Assembly (NCBI GenBank): GCA_022605405.1
Contig: JABYQQ010000002.1
Span: 2,604,001-2,668,000, forward strand
DNA: 64,000 nucleotides
Direction of reading: 5' to 3'
Source of the DNA: Earliella scabrosa
Taxonomy: Eukaryota; Basidiomycota; Agaricomycetes; Polyporales; Polyporaceae
Shown: positions 11,818 through 23,709 of the stretch, in pieces
Numbering within the stretch: the stretch's first letter is position 1
Layout: each line of letters opens with the position of its first letter
Notes under the pieces: model-generated
The model's database searches: none
Seen by the model: only the letters and a program-made list of their open reading frames with translations
What the model was told of the DNA's origin: nothing
Position numbers and translations under genes: made by a program

Positions 11818-13128
11818 AGGAGACGATTATTGGAGGCACGAGACAGTCCGGGGTAGCTAGGAGCACCGACTGGAGATCTTGTGCTGAGGCAGTGAAAGTC
11901 AGTGGGGCGGGGAAGTCACAAAGGGCAGCCTAGGAGTTGTCGTTTGAAGATGGAGGTCAAAACGAGCTGTGATGCTGACAGTCGATGCTCTATGCAGACG
12001 AGAGTTCTGGGGACGGACAAGTCATAAGGGCACATATCCTATTTGTAAGTGTTTGTGTCGGTGTACACATATTCTCATCGGTGAGAACCGGCGAGATGTA
12101 TGAGCGGTATGAACATCAGGTGTTGGTGTGCACGTACATAGCCCCGCTGTTATGTGAAATGTGATAACAACACCGCTGGGGAGGTATCGACTTCTCTACC
12201 CCCGTTCAAAAGGACGTAGGGCCGGCGAGAGTAGAGGCGACCACATCTACTCAAGTCCTGCTTTGAGGAAAGCTACCGAGGACTCCAATGACCGCGAACC
12301 GGATGAGATGGTCGGATGTGATGCTGCAACTCAGGTATGACCCGCAATGGAACCCAACAGCAGTCGACGGAGAGTCAGAGACTGATCGGTTGCTAGATGG
12401 ACGTACACAATCGTCCCCAGTGCAACACCACAGAAGCAACTCAGATCATGTACGACGCGGAGTTTGTGAGTATCTGTTACATATGTCAGGTTGTCCATTC
12501 AAACAGTCAAAACTTCAGACGTACTCGAAGGGCAGTGCTGACCCCAAGGATCATGAGCACGTTATCCCTGAGCTGGAAAGTCAGGAGAGCCGTCAACATA
12601 AGAAGAGAAAGTGGACGAACTTGTTCTCTACGGCTGGCACCACAGTACCGAAGCAACGGAAGTAGATGACGAGGTATGTTAGTTCAACTACTAGTATCCG
12701 ATACTTGCTCATGACCTCGCATTGTTCAGTCATTGCCATTGTCAAGACGCAAGAATACTCACATTATATGGGAATGTTATGATGTATACTGACAACGTGA
12801 AAGAGGTTTAATCGGGAGGAGGTAGAGAACACCACGGCAGCGGTGGAGAGGAATAGCGGTGTCCAGAGTCGAGATGATTCCCATACCCGTCATACTTCTC
12901 CATCCAAGTATGGCTGTCCCAGTCAGACTCAGTCATGTTCTCAAAGTCGCTTAGAGTTCTCTGTCTTACACAGAGCAGAGAACGGGACAGGTGGTTCAAT
13001 GAAGGTTGAGACAAGGAGCAGTGACCGGCCGCCGCGAAGCCCCGCACTTGCAGTATAGACGCCCAATCAACAACGAGGCGCTCAGTGCCACGTCTTCTCC
13101 AAGTTCTCCTACTTTTCCTTCTGACTCT
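11818..13128. other. Intergenic stretch without a supported gene
   Basis: A plus-strand open frame at 12288-12665 (125 aa, basic C-terminus) is the longest candidate, but it has no family match or splice support. I would not call it a gene. Confidence 0.4.
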
Positions 13129-13137
13129 GTAGACTCC
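13129..13137. repeat. Left target-site duplication of the 1.42 kb element
   Basis: GTAGACTCC lies directly outside the left inverted repeat and is repeated at 14556-14564. Confidence 0.85.
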
Positions 13138-14555
13138 CAGGCTCCTACCCATCCGCCGCTCGAGTTGAGGGCAATATCCAGCGGGAGGGGGTACGAGTTG
13201 GATCGAGAGTAGCGTAGATCAGACTGTACCCGAATAAACGCCGGACAATGTTGGATCACGTGTATAGTTAGTTGGGCCCTCAACTCTGAGCGACGGCTGG
13301 CACCAAACACAAGTAAATACACGGAGCCCGGAGAACAGACGCCCTTGTCGCCTCCATTTGGAAGCCCATCAACCGTGAGCGCTTCCGTATATTCGATCCC
13401 GCCTCAGTATTACATAAGACCCCTCAGGCTTGTACCGTTCGACAGACTATGTAACTAGTCTCCGTTAGCACGGTGTTGCTCGCTACGCCCCCAGCATGGA
13501 TAGGCGCCTACGCCGGCGCTTGATCCTCAACCACGCCTACGAGGTAGTGAGTTCATAACTCAGCAGGTTCCAATCCATTCCCTCTCAAAGTTGCCACAGA
13601 GATTGAAAAAGTAATGACCGACCCATGTGCAAGATTTGAAGGGGATCGGAGGTCATATGCGTGCCCAGGATCTGTGGTGGCAGGAGGGGTTGCTACGGGC
13701 GCCTGTACCGTGAAATTTGTACTTGTTTGTCCCCGCGAAGTGCAATCAGTCACCTCCTAATGGGTATGCTCGCTTCGCTCGCAATTAGTGAGTACTTTCG
13801 GTCCAACATCTACAGAAACAAATCGTATTCATGGGATGCCAGTATGGGTGCACAGGCGCTGAGCTAATTACTCACAAGCAGGCGACCGTGACCCCCCCAC
13901 AGGCTGCTGCAATTCCGCGATGAGTCTTTCGCCGCTGAGCCTGTATTCAAGTCTGTTCAGACACAGCAGCTAGCTATTGGTTGTGAGTTGATCACACAGG
14001 TGTGTTGTAGATGAGTTTGAACAACCTATAGATGCTGGAGCCTGCACAAAAGGCGCAGGGAACTTTTTGAGTTGACGCAGTTAGCTGCTCACTATGAGTA
14101 CTTCTGGATTAGTAAGTAATGGTCTATCCTGTCCCAAGCCAAATACAACGGGGCTGTCATGCATATGCACTCTGAGCCTTGCTTGGAATATTGTTGGAGG
14201 CTCTTTCGAATGTTGGACGGGAACATTGAACTAGCAGTACTACTAGAGTTGTCGAACAGTACAAGCCTGAGGGGTCTTATGTAATACTGAGGCGGGATCG
14301 AATATACGGAAGCGCTCACGGTTGATGGGCTTCCAAATGGAGGCGACAAGGGCGTCTGTTCTCCGGGCTCCGTGTATTTACTTGTGTTTGGTGCCAGCCG
14401 TCGCTCAGAGTTGAGGGCCCAACTAACTATACACGTGATCCAACATTGTCCGGCGTCTATGATATGATAGGTTGTGTGCGCTACTTCCGATTTAACTTGA
14501 ACTCCCTCCCACTAGATATTGCCCTCAACTCGAGCGGCGGATGGGTAGGAGCCTG
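13138..14555. mobile_element. Non-autonomous DNA transposon with ~307 bp terminal inverted repeats
   Basis: The left end (13138-13444) and the reverse complement of the right end (14250-14555) are near-identical over long stretches. Both start with CAGGCTCCTACCCATCCG. A variable block of about 80 bp lies inside the first 45 bp, and the following ~190 bp are almost identical. The element is flanked by the direct repeat GTAGACTCC at 13129-13137 and 14556-14564, a 9 bp target-site duplication. The interior (~800 bp) has no transposase-like frame. Long inverted repeats with a 9 bp duplication fit a Mutator-like (MULE) non-autonomous element; hAT and KDZ elements usually make 8 bp duplications. 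Confidence 0.85.
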
Positions 14556-14564
14556 GTAGACTCC
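14556..14564. repeat. Right target-site duplication of the 1.42 kb element
   Basis: This is a second copy of GTAGACTCC, directly outside the right inverted repeat. Confidence 0.85.
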
Positions 14565-15049
14565 CAGCTTCTCGACCAATACCACATCTCTCGCTGCCTG
14601 TGACGGACCTCGGTCATATGTTGCCGATTTGAAGCGATCTTGTCGACTAGCCACAACAGCACACCTCAGATCTACGAGCCGGAAGTGCTTGAATGCGCAG
14701 GCAGACAACGCGATCTCACCGCCCGGCTACACACGGGTGGAGGGCCTCGAGCATCGTGTCCCATGCGGCGCTCTGAGACGCCTGTTATGAACGATATCAG
14801 TGGGAGAACATGGTATCTGCCTACAGTACGTCCACTGTCGATTCAGTCTTCTTCTACCTTCGATTCGTACATCTTTTCTTTCCTGCGCCGCTCCGCGATC
14901 CCTCCACCCGTTCTGCTATCTCCGCGCGGGAGGGCGCCGGCTCGCCTACCCCCTCCATTCGCTCTCTCGCGCCGCCACATGGACGTTGCCGTGTTGAGAT
15001 GCAGGCAGAGCGCAGATGTCGTGCCGTGCAATGAGACCATGTCGACCAT

Positions 15050-16485
15050 TCACTTCTTGCCCTTCTTGACCGTATCCGCGAATGAGAGCTTCGGCGGCTG
15101 CCCCTTCCCCTGCTGAGGCGGCTGCGACTGCCCTCGGATTAGGGGACGTCAGTCAAAGTCACGCACTCGTCGTCCAGGCAAGGCTGACGTACCGGAGAAG
15201 CGGTGGACGAGCCTCCCACTTGTGGGATGTTGGACGGTACGGCGGCTCTGCCCAGGCTGGCATTCCCGACTTGCTGGTTGGACGGTATCGTCGAAGCGGC
15301 CGGTGCTGTACTGGAGTCCGGCTTTTGGGCGGACGTCATCGGCCTTTGTTCCGACGATGCAGACTCGAGAGAGAGTTGCGCAAAGTTCAGAAAATCGCGG
15401 TTGTTTGAAGTCGAGGGTGAGGGACTGCCTCTGGCATTGTTCGGGGCGGTGCGTATACTGGAAGGCTGGGACGCTCCCCAGGCGCGCTGCCTATTCGGGG
15501 GGCTCGCGCCGTTGGCTCTTTGCTGTCGTAGTATCGTTTGGTTAGTATTCATTAATGATGAAACATGTTGATCACATGCCTGCGGAGCAGAAGGGTTCAA
15601 TGGAGACATTTGAGGAGACGCGGTGCCCCTTGTTTGTGCGGGCTGCAGGATCTCGACAGTCATTCTTTGCTGTACGGTGAGATTGCAAGGAAATGTTTCC
15701 AACCGTCGTCCTTCCACTTCCATTCTCGGACAAGACCCTACGATGGAACTCCTGATTGCACGTCGTGCAGCACGAATGATGAGTATATTCACGTTCCGTG
15801 CACACGATACAACTGCACTTACATAATAATTGCTCATGCATCTCTGCAAGTAGCTGGGATCGTTTTCACACAGCGTCTCCCACTGTTCCAACTTCTCCTC
15901 AACAGTGGCTAGCATGACCTCGCGGGTCTCAGGATCAATCCGGAAGGTCGACTGCGAGTCTTTCTCCGCACGGTTCGCGTTCCTCTACCTCCCACTTATC
16001 TTCCCCCGTGACGTGAATGGTAGCGCGATGAGCCACGCGTGCAAGTCGTCAGGGCTCGTCTTGCTGTTAGACCACTCGGGATGGGTGTGCAGATGGAACG
16101 TGTAGGGATCCGTCTCGATCTCGCTGTGCGGGTACACAGCGATGCAGAACATCTGGAGAACAAGCGGGAGAAGCTGCCGCAAGCGGTAGTCGCCCTTGTA
16201 TGTCGCGAACAAGAGGACCTGAGCCTCGTCCACGTCGTTCGATATCAAGCGACGCTCGAGGACGACTGCTGGACGCCCGCCCTTTTTGTCCCATTCGCGC
16301 GTCCTTGTCGATCTCGCGCTGGCGGTGGTCGAAGATCGGCGCGAACCGCCCCGGTTGAAAATGTCGCGGACGGGTCCGTGGACGGATTCCTGGATGCCGA
16401 CGATGTCGCCGACATTGTAGGCGTGGTCTTCGGTCGGAATGTGCTCGTCATCGATAAGTGACTGGCATCGCGCACATGCGCTCAT
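15050..16485 (-). pseudogene. Family B copy B1, interrupted by an in-frame amber stop
   Basis: The start codon is at 16485. The N-terminus has a CxxC (CARC), then VGDIVGIQESVHGPV, GGRPAVVLERRL, VLLFATYKG and CIAVYPHSEIE ... HTHPEW. A TAG at 15987-15985 interrupts the frame exactly where B2 and B3 have a conserved tryptophan (GRW or GPW). The same frame then continues with STFRIDPETREV and EEKLEQWETLC, as in the intact copies. The exon ends at 15823 with a good donor. The tail is Ser/Pro/Asn-rich. The last exon, after a GTACGT donor, ends PKLSFADTVKKGKK with the stop at 15050. The gene is divergent from A4 over 429 bp. It is either a recent pseudogene, a readthrough case or a sequence error. 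Confidence 0.7.
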
Positions 16486-16914
16486 GTCATAGAGGAATCT
16501 GAGGGACTAGGAAGATGGGGATGAGGACCAAGAGCGTGTCGGGGCTGTACCTTTGTCGCGATATATGAAGGACGCGACTTCAACCTTACGTGATAAAACG
16601 CGCGGAGCCGTTCCATTATGTACGAATGTCTTCTATGTTCCCAGGAGCTCGGAGTGGCACACGAGCACGAGACGAGAACGAAGTACATGACCGGGCGTTA
16701 ACCGCACCAGGAGTACAAACACGCACAAACACTGCCATAATCGGTCGTTGTCAGGAGCTGCCTCGGCTATTTCAGACGGTGGGAGCACGCTTGCTGTGCT
16801 ACCGCCACCACACCACAGCTTCGAATTCGAGTCAGCCAGATATCGCTCTCCCTGGGTACTTGACCCGCCTCGTCGCCGAGAGAACTCATCTCTCATCTTG
16901 ACCACGCCGTCGAC
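16486..16914. promoter_or_regulatory. Shared divergent promoter of B1 and A4
   Basis: These 429 bp separate the two start codons. A TATATA-like run near 16560-16566 lies 75 bp upstream of the B1 start. TTGTCAG at 16748-16754 also occurs in the other two A/B intergenic regions at a similar distance from the plus-strand gene. Confidence 0.5.
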
Positions 16915-19160
16915 ATGTCTGGGTGGCCTCGGAGAGCTGCACGGCTGCCCAAAGCCCGGCGGTTCGCCGTGGCCCGCATGGATCCCGCAGCGATGGTCGC
17001 ACACCTCGAGGATCCCGTTGCCCTGCGTGCAGCGAGAGCTATGAAGCCCAAGAAGTATCTCGTCTATCTCGAGTTCGTGAGTATTGTTCGCCACGGGCGT
17101 ATGAGCTGTCATTGACTCCCCGCTTAGCCACAGGACCTGGCGATGCCGGATAGCGAGTGGTGTCGCTATCGCATCAGTCCCGTCGCCTCCACCCCCCGCC
17201 CACCGGTCCCGGAGAAAGGAATCACGCCAGACATGGTCATTCCCATCTATCCCAACACAGACAATCCGAAGGGCAAAGGCCACGTCAGTGTCAGACCTAC
17301 GCCGACCTTCCCGTTCTCGAACTGCTGCTTCTGGATCGAGAGCCGCATGTCGCTGCGGGTGCGCGTGGACCGTGAGCGCGGATACGACAACGATCGAGCG
17401 TATCAGCTCGATCTCGCGCAGCACATCGCTTTCACAGATGGTTTCGAGCAAGACTTCGCTGCCATGAGTCGGTACCAAAGGAAGTTTGCCGAACGACCGA
17501 CCTCGTCTTCTAGGCGATTTCGTCCCCAGCGCCACAGCGCACAAGGGCCATGGGTCACTTCGTCCGTCGACGATATGGAGTCGGACGATGACTATGCTCT
17601 GGATGACTTGGAATCCGAGTCACAGTCGGATTCGGGCCGGCGCTGCGGTAGATCACCTAGCCCTACCATCCCGCCCTCGATCACCGACCTCCTCTCACTC
17701 AACCTGTTTGGGTGGGACGATGACCCTTCTTTCCAGTACATCCCTCTCGTCGATATCTGGTTAGATATCGCAGAACACCTGACAGAGGACACCATTCCCA
17801 GCCCCGCCGAGTTGTGGAAGGAGCAAGAAGAGATCTTCACGTGAGTCTATCCATGGATCAAGATTCCTGGGTCAACTCCTAACGCCCAGTCAGGATCATC
17901 GAGGACTCGGTCGAGCGACAGAAGCAAGAGAGATTGACAGCCTGGAGTCTGCTCTCCAGCGCAGTATCGCATACCGCGATCTCGTACCACTCGCACTCAC
18001 TTGTCGTTGATGTGAACGGCAACTACATCCATCATGGCGCCCATGCTGTCTCGTCATTGACACACATGTCTAAGTACGTCCTGACGCATCCTATGCACCA
18101 TGCGATTGACATTTAGTCCTCTCATTGTAGACATGCTCGTCCATCGACAAGTGAGGAGGATTCGACCTCCGGTCCTTTCGCCTTGACATACGCGCACCGC
18201 AGTTGGTCAGGCGACCTCCACTCTCACGAGATGGTTCCGCTCGTCGACACTGCCCGTGGTCCATCCCTCGAGAAGTCCAAACCACCTATGGCCCACGAAG
18301 CCGATCCTCTGAGCTACCTCACGCTGGCCTCGCCCCAACCACGGAAGCGACCGCTCCCTGAACTAACGTGGGGAGGTCAAGTTCCCTCTGCGCAGCCCAC
18401 ATCTCCACCGTATGAGCTCTTGGGTCTAACTGAGCTACGACCTCCCGCGATGGCGCAGATGCTGCCGCAGCCGCTCTCTAAGCCCGACCGTCCCCTCTCA
18501 GCGCTCCCAGTGTACAAGGAGAAGGCCACGCCACCGCCATCGTACGCTGACGTCGTGAAGAAGGACCCGCGGCCCAGCAGCGGCGCAAACGTCGTCGCCT
18601 GGCCGAGGCAGTCGTCTTCCACGAGTCTCGCCGGAAGCAGCACCATGTCGGTCCGCAGCACCGCCTGGCTCCGCCCTCCGTACTCGCTCCAGTCGGCCAC
18701 CCGGGCCTCAGTCTCGTACTCGTCGTCGTCGTACACGTACGAAGGGCGAGTGCAGACGGAAGAGGGCCGTTTCCACCGGGTGCTGCCCGTCACGGCGCAC
18801 AATGCTGCGCAGCAGCGGAAGATGGCCGAACACGCGCGCCGAGAGGCCGAGCGCATGCGCCTAGCGGCCGCACGGCAGCAGCACAGGAGGCGGAACGAGC
18901 CGGAGCCCGTGCTCGAGCTGGTGCAGCGCGTGGCGGCGTCGATACACGATGGGGCGTCCAAGGCGGGGAAACCGGAGCGCGAGGCGATGCGGAACATCGA
19001 GCAGGCTCCGAGTCGCGGCAAGGGGATGAAGACGCGGCGGGACAGTAAGCCGGTAGGTGGGAGACCGCCGCGGCGTGGAAGGAGCGGTCATGGAGGATCG
19101 AGTGGACGGGGTGGTCTAACGCCGCGGTCTCGAACGCGGCCTCTACCGATGCAGGTGTAG
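16915..19160 (+). CDS. Family A protein, copy A4 (unknown function, long C-terminus)
   Basis: Four exons join to 694 aa: 16915-17076, 17128-17840, 17894-18073 and 18131-19160. The conserved parts are FAVARMDPAAMVAHL, KKYLVYLEF, EWCRYRISPVAS, GITPDMVIPIYPN, FPFSNCCFWIESRMSLRV and YIPLVDIWLDIAEHL. Intron phases match the other family A genes. The last exon is unusually long, about 340 residues, and appears disordered: it has Pro/Ser-rich stretches, an Arg/Glu-rich helix near ARREAERMRLAAARQQHRR and an Arg/Gly-rich end (GRPPRRGRSGHGGSSGRGG) that resembles RNA-binding RGG tails. A4 is intact although its divergent partner B1 carries a stop. Function is unknown; the RNA-binding idea is inference only. 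Confidence 0.75.
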
Positions 19161-19407
19161 GATCATGATGTGGTGAGTCTACGACCTTGGTCATCTAAGA
19201 GTTGGAACATTCCCGCTGTTTGTCACTAGTCGCTATCTCATGCACTTGACATGCTACGTTAACCGCTCTCGCCGCCCCTTGTATCCTAGTTAATTTTCCA
19301 TGCCATCAATTTGTATGTTGCTGACTGTCGTTGGGATGTCAAGCACAGCAAGAGCAGGCATACGGAAAGGTCCTATTGCTGAGGTTCAAGTGGGTAACGC
19401 GAAGATA
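19161..19407. other. Short convergent intergenic region, left of the MITE
   Basis: It lies between the 3' ends of A4 (plus) and A5 (minus). No gene is present. Confidence 0.5.
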
Positions 19408-19409
19408 TA

Positions 19410-19567
19410 CAGTCATCCCCCGTTCAATGGGTCACCCCGGTCGATGGGTCACCTGCCTTGTAGGGCAACTTTTTGGCGGGAGGTGGCACCAGAACGCCAA
19501 CAAAGCGCTCAGCTGTGGTGCGAGGCGACCCACTGAACGGGGTGACCCATTCAGCGGGGGAAGACTG
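19410..19567. mobile_element. 158 bp MITE with TA target-site duplication
   Basis: The element starts CAGTCATCCCCCG and ends CGGGGGAAGACTG. The inverted repeats extend inward through AATGGGTCACCCC (left) and GGGGTGACCCATT (right), with a second partial GATGGGTCACC block, so they run about 37 bp. A TA dinucleotide flanks both ends (19408-19409 and 19568-19569), as for Tc1/mariner-type MITEs. There is no coding capacity. Confidence 0.75.
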
Positions 19568-19688
19568 TACATGCGAAAAGAACACATCCATAGTCAGGTA
19601 CGATACGTGGTATCTCACGGGGAGCGAGCTGTGTGCCTTATTCAATTCCAATGGGATCAGTCATGTGAGGCTGATACTCACCGCAGTG

Positions 19689-21274
19689 CTAGCAAGAGAA
19701 GAGCGTCTGGGCGAGCTTCTTCGCCCACTTCTGGATCTTTTGTCGGGGTTTGCGCCATCGTCTGGAAACATCTGTAGGCCCGACGTCAGTTTAGCTTCAT
19801 CTTTGCTTGACTAGACACAACAGCACAAGGCGTACCGTTCGGCGTGTGATGGGTCTGTGGCGTCATGTCACCCTCGAGGTCCCGCGACGACGCTTTGGAC
19901 TCCCGATCCGATGATAGAGCGACACAGCTTTCGTCCTGCGTCGAAGGTACGTGAGCAGATGCTGATGGACGACTCTCTTGTCCACGGGTCGGTGGTCCGC
20001 TGCTCTGTTCAGAGGATGTTGAATCACCGTCAGGTACGGAGGACGGCGGAGACTCGGTGCAATGGACAACGTGAGCGGTGCCCTCCTCCGATGCGAAAGC
20101 ATCGCTAGGGGGACTGACGAGTTTTTGCGCTATACGCCGACCCAGCATTCGACGCGCCACGCCACGCTTGATGATCCTACAAGACATGAGTGCTGTCCGA
20201 TCATGTGAAGAGTAGTAATATCTTCAACATACGAGACGATCATCTCTGCTTCTTGCTCGAGGTCTACCGGACTTGGGATCTTGTCAGCGGTGAGATGATT
20301 ATCGATGTCGAGCCACACGTCTACGAGTGGAAGGAGCCCAACTGTGACATCCGGGTTCCACCCAAAGATATCTGGCTCTACAGCAGTTGTGTCCGAACGT
20401 GCTGTGTCTCCGGAGTCGGTTCTCTGCGGTGGCCGGCGTGGCTCAGCACCCGGACAAGTGTCGGACGCCACAGGCGCATTGCTTGTGGGGTCGGATGAGG
20501 CATTGCCATGGTCGTCTTCCTCGGGAGGCATTGCCGTAGTCATACCGGTGGCAATCGCTATCTCCTCGAATGCCTGCGATAGTCGTTCATCGTCTATGGG
20601 CTCCTCGCCATCCGCGACATAGGAGCGGAGCTCGAAGTCCGCCTCTGTTGAGTGTGGCAAGTCGTATGAGCAAGTACCAGCCGGATGGAAGTTGTCTTGT
20701 TGAAAGTTAGGACAGGAACGATCTTCTACTAAGCTTTTCCTGATCCTAGCAAAGTCATCTGCGAATATGTCGTTTAGATGGAGATACTCAAGCGGGGGTA
20801 GACTGATGGCTCCATCATGTTCGTAGAAGTCGGGCTTGTTGTCTACCCGGACTGTCATGTGGTTGTCAATCCAATGGAAGCAGTTTGGAAAGGGGAAAGA
20901 GGGAGTCGGATGTAAGGGGCTGTAACCCCGAGCGTGCTGGGTGTTTGGGGCGATAGGAACAACCATATCGGGTGTGATCCCTGATTCGGCTTTTGAAGGA
21001 CGTAGTGTGGTTCCTATGGGCCATATCATGTAACGACACCATCGCCCAATAGGTAGTTGAGGGAGTTCCCCGGGCTACGGAGTATTAGATGCAACTTTGG
21101 ATACGATACTAGTCAGGAGCTCACCCAGAGTAGATACACCAGATACTTCTTCGTGGGCATTGCCCGTGCTTCTGCTAACGTCACTTCGTCCGTAAGACGT
21201 AGCTGTGTCACCATCTTTTCTGGCTTGATTTCTATGACAGCATAGTGCCCCGGAAGTGGGATCGAATACCGCAT
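19689..21274 (-). CDS. Family A protein, copy A5 (unknown function)
   Basis: Four exons join to 471 aa: 21274-21125, 21074-20233, 20176-19836 and 19771-19689. Exon 1 reads MRYSIPLPGHYAVIEIKPEK, then AMPTKKYLVYLLW. Exon 2 contains GRWCRYMIWPIG, GITPDMVVPIAPN, FPFPNCFHWIDNHMTVRV and LLPLVDVWLDIDNHL. The second intron has a strong GTATGT donor at 20232. The tail is basic and Trp-containing (SRRWRKPRQKIQKWAKK), resembling the tail of A7. The protein is diverged from A2/A4/A6 but keeps every intron position. It is transcribed divergently from B2 over 428 bp. No lesions were seen. Confidence 0.75.
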
Positions 21275-21702
21275 TACTGTGAGAGGATGTTGCCCAGGAT
21301 GGCCTCGCCGTCGACCACTGCCTTCAGGAGGACTGATTGCCTAGACGAGAGAAGAGCAAGACGAGTGGGGTGAAGATGGAAATGGGAGAGCTCCGCCCGT
21401 GGGGAAGTGGGGAATATGAAGCAGAGTCGTCGGACAGTGTCGGAGAGAGAGATATGTCGCCGTCCTGTTTACGTTTGTTGATTAATGTGGGTAGTTGAGC
21501 GCTGATCGTGAGTACGAACCACATGAGCGCACACTATAAGGAGATTGTCAGAGACTCCCTAACAGCGGACAAGCACGTATGGCTATACAGTATCATATGC
21601 GCGAAATACTAAAGACCTTCGGAGGGGATATAAAAACCTACGGCTCCCACGTCAACGCGACTGCCAGCACTTCACCCCTTCAGTCTTGCTGGTGCGACCG
21701 GG
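21275..21702. promoter_or_regulatory. Shared divergent promoter of A5 and B2
   Basis: These 428 bp lie between the start codons. A TATAAAA at 21629-21635, 74 bp before the B2 ATG, serves the plus strand. TTGTCAG at 21545-21551 is shared with the other A/B promoters. Confidence 0.55.
21629..21635 (+). promoter_or_regulatory. TATA box of B2
   Basis: TATAAAA, 74 bp upstream of the B2 start codon. Confidence 0.6.
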
Positions 21703-23709
21703 ATGGCTGCGACTCCTCCCTCAGCTTCGCCAAGCTCAGTCTCGAAATGCTCTACGTGCACCACACCACTCCGCAATCCCCACAAGCACTCCTTTTCCGA
21801 AGAAGGCACGCGCACTGGCGATATCATCCTTGTGCATGAGTCCGTCCATTCTCCAATGAATGTCGCGCTGTCGGGCAAACGGGAAGAAGGAACAAGCCCC
21901 ACCGGCGGAGAGTCGAAAGCTACCGCAGACCATCCCCAACGACCCGGTATAATCTGGTTGGCCACCAAGGACCTCCCAGGCTCTCATCCTCCGGGAACCG
22001 CCACTGCCAGTGGGCCGACCATGATGTGCCTTATGACATCCTACAGGGGGGTTTGTCGACACCGCCATCTACCCGAGGTACTCAAGTTATTTGCGATGCC
22101 AATTGCCCCGCATTGTGAGATTGAATCACAGGTGGAGCATGTCCACACGTCTCCTGAATGGCAAGAAGAAAATATATGGTGTATCGCATATCCATTCATG
22201 TCCGCCAGTCCGATCATCGGACGCTGGGACTGGCGAGATCAGCACGGTCGACGGCAAGATGATCTCTCTTTCAAGATAGAGCACAATGTCCTGGCTGAAC
22301 TATTCAAGACGTGTAACGAGAAGCTCGCTACATGGAATACTCGATGTAGCGATGGAGAATATCTGAAACGATGTCAGGCTGAATACAAGGTCAGAATATC
22401 TGTTGATACCAGATATTGCATCCCCAGATCATCCCACTACGACAGATATTCAAGAACCCAGAAGAATGGAAGAAAGTCATAGCAGTAAGACCTCGACACT
22501 CCCTTCACGTATATCTAATCAGCTCAACGGGGCATACAGGCGATGGAAGCCAAGAACACTTCCAAACCTGATGGTACAGCTGACAACCATGAGAAGATAC
22601 CCACGGAAGAACCTGAGGCCACGAGTGTCCCTGCGCGAGTCCCTGCCAGTGACTCCGAGCAATCTCAGACTGAGAACACCAAAAGCAGCTCAGACGGACG
22701 CAAACACTCTCAGCCGGCATCTGCTAAAGTATCAGCATGGGTACGTCCAAGGCCAACCTCGTCTACCATGTCGTTCCTGACACTCCTATCATACAGACCG
22801 CTGAGCGCTCTCATCATGCTCGAGTTCCTTCAATGTTATCGCTCAGCAGCGCAGATAGTGTGCCCTTCCACCGGAGAATCCCATCTCGGGAGGACTTTCC
22901 GGCTCTCACCAACATCAAGGCTGAGTCTGCCTCAGCGGGGAAGACTGAGCACCCCGTAGCAGTCAAGCCGAGCTTGGATAGCGTTCGCGGAGGATGCACA
23001 CCGTCCATGTCGTCAATGGCTTCCGTATGGGTGGGTTCCTGCATGTCTACCATCGACAGCTATGGGATGCTCACTGCAATAAGGTTAGGGTCCAGGACGA
23101 GCCGAGTTTGTGCATTCCCGAAGGTCGTCCTATCTGTCGTCCACGAGCCTGGACGGTACGAGATCACACAATCAGGTCCCATCACTGGACGACTTCCCGG
23201 CCCTGCCGAGTGGCAAAGAGTCAGCGATTGTAGTGGACAGAATTGAGTCGGGCGCAACTCTCGAAGTCGATGTGAACCACCAGGCCGCTTCTACTGGTTC
23301 ACATGAGCAAGACCGCCGCGAGAGAATGCATGCCAGAGACGGGATGCCGGGTCCATCCCTTGAGCCGGACCACTTAGAGCATATCAGTGTTACTGGGACC
23401 GGCCCGACAGGTGCACTGACGGCCAGTCCGACCGCAGTGTCCGGTGAATTGACGTCTCAGCCGACCGCTATGGTCAGTATCGGTGCCATGCCTGAGGAGC
23501 TCCCAGCAACATGGTCGTGTGCTTACGTCAATCTATCACAGCAGGAGAACAGATCTGCGGATAGTGGTTCTGGCAGGGTGCCTAGGAAGCTGAAGAAGAG
23601 AAGAACCCGGCCTCGGGGGCGCACGTTGTCATGGACAGCAACGATGACTGGGGGATTAAGCGAGCTCGTCGCTGGAAGATCCTTTGCAGATGCTGCGCAA
23701 GCACGCTGA
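21703..23709 (+). CDS. Family B protein, copy B2 (unknown function)
   Basis: Five exons join to 599 aa: 21703-22389, 22428-22484, 22540-22740, 22797-23030 and 23089-23709. The N-terminal domain has KCSTCTTP (CxxC), TGDIILVHESVHSPM, RPGIIWLATKDL, MMCLMTSYRG and IAPHCEIESQVEHVHTSPEW, then the conserved GRW that is a stop codon in B1. The long second half appears disordered and contains the motif DFPAL twice (SREDFPAL and SLDDFPAL). The C-terminus is basic (RKLKKRRTRPRGR) followed by GRSFADAAQAR, comparable with LSFADTVKK in B1. It shares a divergent promoter with A5. Molecular function is unknown; the core resembles PemK-type beta-barrels only in pattern. Confidence 0.75.

Noticed and set aside
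13550..13580. tRNA-like B box (GGTTCCAATCC)
   Set aside because: It does not match the GGTTCRANNCC consensus and no A box or cloverleaf surrounds it; it also lies inside the transposon.
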